A DNA stretch of 31,748 nt, from assembly GCA_013393545.1 (NCBI GenBank), contig JABXHG010000185.1, positions 1-31,748 of the forward strand, read 5' to 3'. Of this stretch, positions 26,132 to 31,748 are shown one piece after another. This DNA comes from Alteromonadaceae bacterium (GTDB lineage: Bacteria; Pseudomonadota; Gammaproteobacteria; Pseudomonadales; Oleiphilaceae). The first letter of the stretch is position 1. Every line of letters begins with the position of its first letter. The notes beneath the pieces are model-generated. The model was not told the DNA's origin and made no database searches. It saw only the letters and a list, made by a program, of their open reading frames with translations. Made by a program: the position numbers and the translations under genes.

Positions 26132-26947
26132 ATGAAAAGAACCGCCTTTTTTATCTCCGATGGCACAGGCCTGACGGCAGAAGCACTGGGCCACGCCCTG
26201 CTCGCCCAGTTCGAGAAAATCGAATTCGAAAAAATCACCGTGCCCTACGTGGACAGCGAAGACAAGGCCCACGATCTGGTGAAGCGGATCAATGATGCGG
26301 CGGAACGCGATGAGCTGCGCCCTCTGGTGTTCGATACCATCGTCGACAAGGAAATCCGCCGGACCATCGACACCTCCGAAGGCTTCATGATCGACATCTT
26401 CGGTACCTTCCTGAACCCGCTGGAGCAGGAGTTGAATTCCTCGTCGTCTTACACCGTGGGCAAATCCCACTCCATCAACAACGAGAACAGCTATGAGCGG
26501 CGCATCGAGGCGGTCAACTTTGCCCTGGACAACGACGACGGGGCGCGCACCCGCCATTACCACGACGCCGACCTGATTCTGGTGGGCGCCTCACGCAGCG
26601 GCAAAACCCCCACCTGCCTGTACCTGGCACTGCAATACGGTATCAAGGCTGCCAACTACCCGATCACCGAGGAAGACCTGGACGACCAGACTCTGCCGAC
26701 TGCTTTGAAGCCGCACCGGGAAAAACTGTTCGGCCTGACCATCGAGCCGGAACGGCTGGCGACCATCCGCAACGAACGCCGGCCGAATTCCCGTTATTCC
26801 TCGATGAAGCAGTGCATGCTGGAGGTGGAAGAGATCGAACTGATGTACAAGCGCGAGCGCATTCCCTACCTGAATACCACCGCCTATTCGGTGGAAGAGA
26901 TTTCCACCCGGATCATGGTGACCACGGGCCTGAAGCGCCACCGCTAA
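26132..26947 (+). CDS. ppsR: PEP synthase regulatory protein (bifunctional kinase/pyrophosphorylase)
   Basis: PpsR switches PEP synthase off by ADP-dependent phosphorylation of a threonine next to the catalytic histidine, and on again by Pi-dependent removal. The 271-residue product begins [23 protein letters not shown], as in the family (DUF299). It has the P-loop-like [10 protein letters not shown] (152-161) and conserved [27 protein letters not shown] chose the ATG at 26132; the frame reaches 26099 only through a TTG. The substrate Thr (Thr416 in GGRTCHA) is present in the divergent ppsA product. Confidence 0.95.
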   Translation: MKRTAFFISDGTGLTAEALGHALLAQFEKIEFEKITVPYVDSEDKAHDLVKRINDAAERDELRPLVFDTIVDKEIRRTIDTSEGFMIDIFGTFLNPLEQELNSSSSYTVGKSHSINNENSYERRIEAVNFALDNDDGARTRHYHDADLILVGASRSGKTPTCLYLALQYGIKAANYPITEEDLDDQTLPTALKPHREKLFGLTIEPERLATIRNERRPNSRYSSMKQCMLEVEEIELMYKRERIPYLNTTAYSVEEISTRIMVTTGLKRHR

Positions 26948-26969
26948 GCCGCGCCAAGCAGTCAGGCAT

Positions 26970-27005
26970 AAAAAAAGCGGAAGAGACAACCTCTTCCGCT
27001 TTTTT
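26970..27005. terminator. Bidirectional terminator between ppsR and the M16 protease
   Basis: AAGCGGAAGAG pairs with CTCTTCCGCTT around a 5-nt loop (ACAAC), with an A-run on the left and a T-run on the right. It closes ppsR on the plus strand and the M16 protease gene (stop at 27030) on the minus strand. Confidence 0.88.
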
Positions 27006-27029
27006 GTGGCACCTGTCGCCTGCGGGCGA

Positions 27030-29954
27030 TTACAGCTCCTGTATGCTCAGGCCCAGTTGCTCGGCGGCCTCCCGGTTGTCCGGGTTGGTGATCACCGCCA
27101 CGTTGGCATTGTCCGGCTTCAGCCAGGTGTCTGCCACCCGACGCAGATCATCCACCGTGACCGACAACACCCGCTCACGGAACCGCGCCCGCTGCTCCGG
27201 TGTGCGGCCAAACAGCTTGTCGTGGTAGGCATGGCGCGCGGCACCGGAAGGTGAGCGAGGCTTGTCCAGCCCGCCAATCACCCCGAGGATGGCCTCTTCC
27301 AGTTCCCGAGGTTCATGGTCTTCTTCCTCAAGCCATTTTAGCGATGCGTCAAAATCATCCAGAGTCTCACCCAGGCGCGGGTCCCGGTAGGAGAAGAAGC
27401 GGAACACGCCGGTTACGCTGTCCTGCCCGGCACCGCCACCGTAGGCCCCGCCTTTTTCACGAATAGCCCGGTGCAGGTAGCCATTACGCAGGAAACCACC
27501 CAACACGGTTAACGGTGCCGCATCCGGATGGTCCACCGGCACCGTGGCATAGGCCTTGGCGCAGAAATTCACTTGAGTAGAGGTCAGCCAGGCTTCACGG
27601 GTGGTGTAATTCACCGGCGCCATACGCCAGTTGCCTTCACCGCCGGCCGGCCCACCCTGCCAGCAATCTTTCAGCTCCGCGAGCATCGGTTGCGACTGCT
27701 CTTCCTCGCCCACCAGCAGGAATTCCCGCTTCTGGTTACGAATACGTTCGTGCAAGGCCTGCAACTTGCCACAGAACTCAGCCAGGCCGGCTTCGTCCGC
27801 CAACGCCTTGTCCAGCTCTTTGGTGGCCTTGATCGCCGCCAGCCCGCCAATGCGATAAGCCAGCCAGGAGCCGGCACTCAGTCCTTGAGCGGCAGCACTC
27901 ATGGCCAGAGCGTGACCACTGCCAGTCACCGCCTGCTCACGGCGAGTACGAATCTGGGCAATGATTTCGCGAATGCGCGCTTTTTCGTCAAAGCGCGCGC
28001 CGGTGTACACATCTTTCAGCAACGTGGTCAGCTCTTTGGCGTTACGGGCCAGCGCCTTGCCACTGAAAATCAGGTAACCGGACAAGTCCTGCACATCGTC
28101 AATCCGGCCCTTGGCGGTCAACGAGGCACCAATACCGCCGGATTCAGCGGAGATGCGGTCCTGCATCTGCAGGTAGTCCAGCTCGCCGCAGCCCACTTCG
28201 GAAATCAGCGTGGCGTAGTACGGCAGCATCAACAATTCTTCTTCAGTCAGCTCCGGCAACGGCAGCACCACCTGCTGGTACACCAGGCCGTTGGTGCCGG
28301 TACTGTAGACCGTAGCGCCGGTGTCAGCGTCATACCGGCCTTCCGGTTCCGGGCGTTGCAAAGGCACGTCTTCCAGGCCGACCTTGGGCAAAATGGAATC
28401 GTCGTCCTTGCGCAGCTGGCGCTCTTCCAGAGCCTGGGCGCGCTCGACAATCTGCCGGCTTTCTTCTTCAGTGAGCTGCTTCTTGCGTTCAGCCAGGGCC
28501 CGCTTCACCGCTTCCTGGCGATGACTTTCGAGCTGCTCGTCCGGGCGCAGTGTCAGCGTGACCCGGTGCGGGTTGGCCAGTAGCTTACGGCGCACCAGAT
28601 TGCGCACGTAATCCGGATCCTTGATCTTCTCGCGCAGAGTGGCCAGTACCGGCTCAATGTCCAACACATCCACCGGATCACCGCCGTGCACCATCGGCGA
28701 GATCGCGTTCATGATCAGCTGCAGGCCATAGGGGAACTGGTCACCGGCAATCTCGCGCTGGTGCAGTTCCAACTGGTGCAGAATGGCTTCCAGCCGTTCC
28801 TGGCTAACGCCCTCTTCCGCCACTTTCTGCAGAGTCGACTCTATCAGCGCCTCGAAGTCGGCCCGGCATTCGGGTTCGGTGCCTTCAATACCGCAGACAA
28901 AGGTCATTTCCCGGTTGGAATCCTCCAGCCCCATCATCGGCGACGGCGCATGGCCCAGATCGGTGGTTTCCAGCGCTTTCATCAACGGCGAGGCACTGTT
29001 TTCCAGCAACACCGACGACAGCAGTTGGCCTTCCATGTTCTCCAGAAAATCAAAGCTGTGACCCAGCAACCAGCCCATCACCATATGGGTCTTCTTCTCG
29101 GTGCCTTCGCCTTCATTCACGGCGTAGCCCTGCTCTACCCGAACCGGGCTGAACAGGCGTTTTTCGTCGCGCACCGGCAAATCGATATCCAGCCGGTCAA
29201 AGCGTTTGAGGGCCAGTTCTTCGAACTTTTCGTGGTGCTCCCGCGCCGGAATGTTGCCGTAGGTAGCAAAAATGGCGTTGCTCGGGTGGTAATGGTGTTT
29301 GTAGAAATCCACCAGATCGTTGTAACTCAGATCGACAATGTGATCCGGCTCGCCACCACTGTTGTAATGGTAAGTGGTGGTCGGGAACAGATGGCTGGAC
29401 AGGTTCTGCCACAGCTGAGAGGTGGGCGCGCTCATGGCACCCTTCATTTCGTTGTAGACTACCCCCCGGTAGACCAGATCACTGGACGGGTCATCAGGCT
29501 TGTCGAATTCGAGGCGATGACCTTCCTGGGCAAAATCCAGTGGGTCCAGCTTGGAGAAAAATACCGAGTCCAGGTACACCGACAGCAGGTTGTCGAAGTC
29601 CTTGCGGTTCATGCTGGCGAATGGATAAGCAGTCCAGTCGCTGCTGGTAAAGGCGTTCATGAAGGTGTTGAGCGAACGCTGGATCATCATGAAAAACGGG
29701 TCGCGCACCGGATACTTCTCGCTGCCACACAGGGCGGTATGCTCCAGAATGTGGGCAACCCCGGTGGAATCCATCGGGAAGGTTCGCAGAGCCACGAAGA
29801 ACACATTTTCCTCGTTGTCGGCCGCCAGGTGCAAATGGCGGGCACCGGTTTTTTTATGGCGGTACTCTTCAACCTCAAGGTTGAGAGTGCCAACCCGGTG
29901 ACTGCGAAGTTTCTCGAAAGCCGGATGCGTTGCGGTATCTGTCGCTGCAGCCAT
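27030..29954 (-). CDS. M16C zinc metallopeptidase (PreP/insulinase-like)
   Basis: A 974-residue single-chain peptidase of the M16C group, related to presequence protease. The inverted zinc motif HxxEH is HILEH (68-72), and the third ligand is Glu169 in VVYNEMKGAMS. The second half holds the M16C-associated region and a second, non-catalytic insulinase domain (GGAYGGGAGQDSVTGVFRFFSYRDPR). The family degrades short unfolded peptides inside a closed chamber. No signal peptide is visible, so it is probably cytoplasmic. The ATG at 29954 has AGGA 7 nt upstream. It is divergent from the small membrane protein gene. Confidence 0.92.
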   Translation of the reverse strand: MAAATDTATHPAFEKLRSHRVGTLNLEVEEYRHKKTGARHLHLAADNEENVFFVALRTFPMDSTGVAHILEHTALCGSEKYPVRDPFFMMIQRSLNTFMNAFTSSDWTAYPFASMNRKDFDNLLSVYLDSVFFSKLDPLDFAQEGHRLEFDKPDDPSSDLVYRGVVYNEMKGAMSAPTSQLWQNLSSHLFPTTTYHYNSGGEPDHIVDLSYNDLVDFYKHHYHPSNAIFATYGNIPAREHHEKFEELALKRFDRLDIDLPVRDEKRLFSPVRVEQGYAVNEGEGTEKKTHMVMGWLLGHSFDFLENMEGQLLSSVLLENSASPLMKALETTDLGHAPSPMMGLEDSNREMTFVCGIEGTEPECRADFEALIESTLQKVAEEGVSQERLEAILHQLELHQREIAGDQFPYGLQLIMNAISPMVHGGDPVDVLDIEPVLATLREKIKDPDYVRNLVRRKLLANPHRVTLTLRPDEQLESHRQEAVKRALAERKKQLTEEESRQIVERAQALEERQLRKDDDSILPKVGLEDVPLQRPEPEGRYDADTGATVYSTGTNGLVYQQVVLPLPELTEEELLMLPYYATLISEVGCGELDYLQMQDRISAESGGIGASLTAKGRIDDVQDLSGYLIFSGKALARNAKELTTLLKDVYTGARFDEKARIREIIAQIRTRREQAVTGSGHALAMSAAAQGLSAGSWLAYRIGGLAAIKATKELDKALADEAGLAEFCGKLQALHERIRNQKREFLLVGEEEQSQPMLAELKDCWQGGPAGGEGNWRMAPVNYTTREAWLTSTQVNFCAKAYATVPVDHPDAAPLTVLGGFLRNGYLHRAIREKGGAYGGGAGQDSVTGVFRFFSYRDPRLGETLDDFDASLKWLEEEDHEPRELEEAILGVIGGLDKPRSPSGAARHAYHDKLFGRTPEQRARFRERVLSVTVDDLRRVADTWLKPDNANVAVITNPDNREAAEQLGLSIQEL

Positions 29955-30007
29955 TAAAAGATCCTGTGATTGAAAGTTTAAGAAAGACAGGGTAACACGT
30001 AGTATTC

Positions 30008-30049
30008 ATTATAATGCCCGGAACAAATAACTATGATGTCCGGAACAAA
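30008..30049. promoter_or_regulatory. Facing -10 boxes and a 22-bp-phased direct repeat
   Basis: TATAAT occurs on the plus strand at 30010-30015 and on the minus strand at 30008-30013, so promoters for the two divergent genes could overlap. A 14-mer, ATGYCCGGAACAAA, occurs at 30014-30027 and 30036-30049 with one difference, 22 bp apart and immediately downstream of the plus-strand -10. No good -35 accompanies either box. It looks like a control site; the factor is unknown. Confidence 0.4.
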
Positions 30050-30073
30050 ATAAACAAGGTAGTCGCCGAGCCC

Positions 30074-30586
30074 ATGACACAAGAAAGTGTAAAACACGAC
30101 AGCACAGGCAACCCCGTGGACGCGCCACAGGTTGCCGCCTGGTGGGCCGAGCGCCGCCGCTACCTGGAAAAAATCCGCCAGGTGCCGGAAATCAAACATC
30201 GCTATCGCAAGGAGCTGCTGTTCTACATTATACGGCGGGCTCTGTGGTCTTACGGCTTTTTTCCGGTGATGATGGCTTTTTGGCTACCGCTGGTGCTGGC
30301 CAGCTTCAACCCGGTGGTTATGGCGCAAGACATGATCAGCCTGTTACAGGGCTTTATTGCCGGCAATCCCGAGCAACAAGCCAACACCATCAGCGCCCTC
30401 ACCCTGGCGTGGCTCTCCATCGGCACCTTCTTCCTGTTATTCGACTTCGTCGTCAGCCCCTTCCGCTCACCCTATGAGTACGAGGCCGACGTCTACATGA
30501 AGTCCTGGGAGCAGATTCACAACATCACGGGGTCCGGCACCGAACCCGATTCCATACCCGACCCTGCTAGCGCTGACAGGCAATAA
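30074..30586 (+). CDS. Uncharacterised small membrane protein
   Basis: I do not recognise this family. The 170-residue protein has a hydrophilic basic N-terminus (AAWWAERRRYLEKIRQVPEIKHRYRKELL, about 21-49) and two predicted membrane helices, about 60-80 (YGFFPVMMAFWLPLVLASF) and 108-128 (LTLAWLSIGTFFLLFDFVVSP). Between them is a loop of about 27 residues and after them a short polar tail. Both ends would face the cytoplasm. I start at the ATG at 30074 because the upstream part of the frame (from 30014) overlaps the promoter elements; the ribosome site is weak. It is 46 bp upstream of the PTPS-like gene and probably in its operon. Confidence 0.7.
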   Translation: MTQESVKHDSTGNPVDAPQVAAWWAERRRYLEKIRQVPEIKHRYRKELLFYIIRRALWSYGFFPVMMAFWLPLVLASFNPVVMAQDMISLLQGFIAGNPEQQANTISALTLAWLSIGTFFLLFDFVVSPFRSPYEYEADVYMKSWEQIHNITGSGTEPDSIPDPASADRQ

Positions 30587-30632
30587 CTTTGGTAGAATGG
30601 GAAGCACACGCATCAACCCGGGCATGCTTTCC

Positions 30633-31484
30633 ATGGATCACCTTTTTGTCGACAACCTGACCGTCATCGATTTCGCCTACCTGCACGCCAGTCGCGGGCT
30701 GGTGGGTGAAAGCTGGATTGCCGATGTAGTGCTCGGCGGCGAGCTGGACGAACAGGGCATGGTGTTCGACTTCAGCAATGTCAAACGCACCATCAAGCGG
30801 GTGATTGATGAACGGGTTGACCACCGGCTGGTGGTGCCCCGGAGTTATCTGGGCCTGAGATGGCAGGAAGATACGCCGGACACCTTCACCTGGCACCTGA
30901 CCGACGGCAGCCATATCAATCACCGCTCACCAGATGAAGCGGTGGTATGGCTATCGGCCGAAGAGGTGGTGCCCTCGGCCGTGGCTGAACTGCTGGAAAA
31001 AGAATTGAAAGCAGTGCTACCGGCCAACGTTACTTCGGTGGAAATTCACCTGCGCGAAGAAGAGATAGACGGGGCCTACTACCACTACGTGCACGGCCTG
31101 AAAAAGCACCTGGGCAACTGCCAGCGCATCGCCCACGGCCACCGCTCCCCCATCCGCATTGACCGCAACGGGCACCGGGATTTTCAACTGGAGACCCGCT
31201 GGGCCAAACTTTGGCAAGACATCTACGTAGGCACCGAGGAAGATGTGACCCGCCGCTTTGTGGGCGATGACGGCAACCTGTACATCACCTTCGAATACGA
31301 GGCCAATCAGGGCGAGTTCGCCCTAACCCTGCCCGAAGAGCGCGTGTATATGATCGACACGGACAGCACCGTGGAATTCATCGCCGCGCACATCGCCGAC
31401 AAGCTGAAAGTAGAGTTCCCGCAGGACGAGATTCGGGTGAAGGCGTTTGAAGGCGTGGGCAAGGGCGCCATCGCCAAACGGTAA
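30633..31484 (+). CDS. Degenerate tandem 6-pyruvoyl-tetrahydropterin synthase/QueD-like protein
   Basis: A 283-residue protein with features of the 6-carboxytetrahydropterin synthase (QueD) T-fold family arranged twice. The first half keeps the QueD pattern GMVFDFSNVKRTIKRVIDERVDHRLVV (about 42-68) but has lost the HGH zinc motif (GESW at the expected place). The second half holds HGLKKHLGNCQRIAHGH (154-170), with Cys163 and His168/His170 matching QueD CGRLHGH. Normal QueD is about 120 residues. A full enzyme would need halves to complement each other, so activity is uncertain. The ATG at 30633 is chosen by homology to the family start; earlier in-frame ATGs are at 30597 and 30624. No queuosine genes are adjacent. 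Confidence 0.75.
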   Translation: MDHLFVDNLTVIDFAYLHASRGLVGESWIADVVLGGELDEQGMVFDFSNVKRTIKRVIDERVDHRLVVPRSYLGLRWQEDTPDTFTWHLTDGSHINHRSPDEAVVWLSAEEVVPSAVAELLEKELKAVLPANVTSVEIHLREEEIDGAYYHYVHGLKKHLGNCQRIAHGHRSPIRIDRNGHRDFQLETRWAKLWQDIYVGTEEDVTRRFVGDDGNLYITFEYEANQGEFALTLPEERVYMIDTDSTVEFIAAHIADKLKVEFPQDEIRVKAFEGVGKGAIAKR

Positions 31485-31488
31485 GAAG

Positions 31489-31530
31489 GCCTGGCAAGAG
31501 CAGCCCTGCTTTCGGCTGCTCTTGCCAGGC
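31489..31530. repeat. 17-bp perfect inverted repeat after the PTPS-like gene
   Basis: Bases 31489-31505 are the exact reverse complement of 31514-31530, with an 8-nt loop. It starts 4 bp after the stop codon. No T-run follows, and a normal terminator lies 20 bp further on, so it is not needed for termination. It may stabilise the mRNA 3' end or be a REP-like element; I found no second copy in the window. Confidence 0.7.
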
Positions 31531-31542
31531 TCAAATTCCAGA

Positions 31543-31573
31543 CACAAAAAAACCGCCCGAAGGCGGTTTTTTG
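31543..31573. terminator. Bidirectional terminator downstream of the PTPS-like gene
   Basis: AACCGCC and GGCGGTT (31551-31568, CGAA-type loop) form a stem flanked by an A-run on the left and TTTTTT on the right. It can end the plus-strand operon and also the minus-strand tRNA transcript arriving from the right. Confidence 0.85.
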
Positions 31574-31609
31574 GTTGGCTTCGCGGTGGACTAAACCGCT
31601 AGCCCGAAT

Positions 31610-31685
31610 TGGCGTCGCCTAGGGGGTGCGAACCCCTGGTTCCGCCGTGATAGGGGGTCGTCCTAGGCCACTAGACGGAGGGGAC
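31610..31685 (-). tRNA. tRNA-Glu (error-containing copy at contig end)
   Basis: The 76 bases match E. coli tRNA-Glu(UUC) on the minus strand along their whole length without insertion or deletion. They include the CCA end (TGG at 31610-31612), the T-arm (GGGGTTCG-like segment read here with substitutions), the D-arm segment GTCTAG and the acceptor 5' end. About a dozen bases differ, and several break stem pairs, including one in the anticodon (read as ATC instead of TTC). Since the right end of the contig is clearly corrupted, I treat these as sequence errors in a normal gene. Confidence 0.75.
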
Positions 31686-31692
31686 TAGAAAT

Positions 31693-31748
31693 TGGGTGAA
31701 CCCAGCGGGGTCGCACCGCTCCCCCCAACACCGCCCGGCTTTCCCCCC
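31693..31748 (-). tRNA. Probable tRNA-Ala, partial and corrupted
   Basis: After the tRNA-Glu gene, 31693-31720 aligns without gaps to the 3' part of bacterial tRNA-Ala (CCA, acceptor and T-arm; about 18 of 25 bases agree after the CCA). Beyond about 31721 the sequence is too C-rich to read, so the anticodon cannot be determined. Adjacent tRNA-Ala(GGC) and tRNA-Glu genes are common in pseudomonad-type genomes, which supports the call. Confidence 0.45.

Larger units (their letters stand above)
31600..31748. other. Corrupted contig end (error-rich tRNA sequence)
   Basis: The last 150 bases drift towards poly-C on the plus strand. The tRNA-Glu region shows scattered substitutions and the tRNA-Ala region many more, so error density rises towards the end. 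This mirrors the left end, where the outward strand is also C-rich. Confidence 0.75.

Noticed and set aside
27528..29957. Two long plus-strand open frames (351 and 423 residues) across the M16 protease gene
   Set aside because: Same shadow effect of a GC-rich gene; the minus strand carries HILEH and YNEMKGA in a 974-residue frame.
1..31748. CRISPR array, prophage, insertion sequence, toxin-antitoxin or defence system
   Set aside because: I looked for regularly spaced repeats, transposase, integrase or nuclease motifs and terminal inverted repeats and found none; the genes are syntenic housekeeping genes.

Overview
The window is a chromosomal contig from a marine-type gammaproteobacterium, most likely Marinobacter or a close relative. 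This rests on recognising the protein families and on gene order, not on a database search. The stretch from tmk to rne (about 5.0-20.1 kb) has the gene order I know from the Pseudomonas aeruginosa PA2962-PA2976 region: tmk, mltG, pabC, fabF, acpP, fabG, fabD, plsX, rpmF, yceD, maf, sppA, a HAD phosphatase, rluC and rne. Almost everything is housekeeping. I see no prophage, insertion sequence, CRISPR array, toxin-antitoxin pair or defence island.

Layout. Bases 1-1534 hold the N-terminal half of acnB (minus), running off the left end. miaE (plus) follows, then a frameshifted putP and an AraC-type regulator (both minus). From 5020 to 12910 is the minus-strand lipid and cell-wall precursor cluster yceD-rpmF-plsX-fabD-fabG-acpP-fabF-pabC-mltG-tmk, with many overlapping stop/start codons. 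maf (plus) converges on sppA, a HAD phosphatase and rluC (minus). rluC is divergent from rne, which has a leader of about 520 nt. After rne come a UPF0149 protein, a PHP-domain RNase AM-like enzyme, yciI, an SH3 membrane protein and a PilZ protein. Next are rraA and ppsA (minus), ppsR (plus, divergent from ppsA), a large M16 zinc protease (minus), a small membrane protein, a degenerate double PTPS/QueD-like protein, and two minus-strand tRNA genes (Glu, then probably Ala) at the right edge.

How the genes work together. Three functional pairs stand out. rne encodes RNase E and rraA its protein inhibitor. ppsA encodes PEP synthase and ppsR the kinase/pyrophosphorylase that controls it. plsX/fabDGF/acpP supply acyl-ACP and acyl-phosphate for membrane synthesis.

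Data quality. Both ends are corrupted. Bases 1-150 and about 31590-31748 still align, without length change for most of their extent, to acnB and to tRNA-Glu/tRNA-Ala, but with many substitutions that favour C in the outward direction. This looks like a consensus artefact, not biology. putP carries two one-base deletions that could be real decay or sequencing error.

The most interesting unexplained signals are regulatory or structural: a 21-bp-phased direct repeat upstream of putP, paired hairpins in the acnB leader, the structured rne leader, a direct repeat over facing -10 boxes at 30.0 kb, a 17-bp perfect hairpin at 31.5 kb, and the PTPS-like protein that keeps only one metal site.
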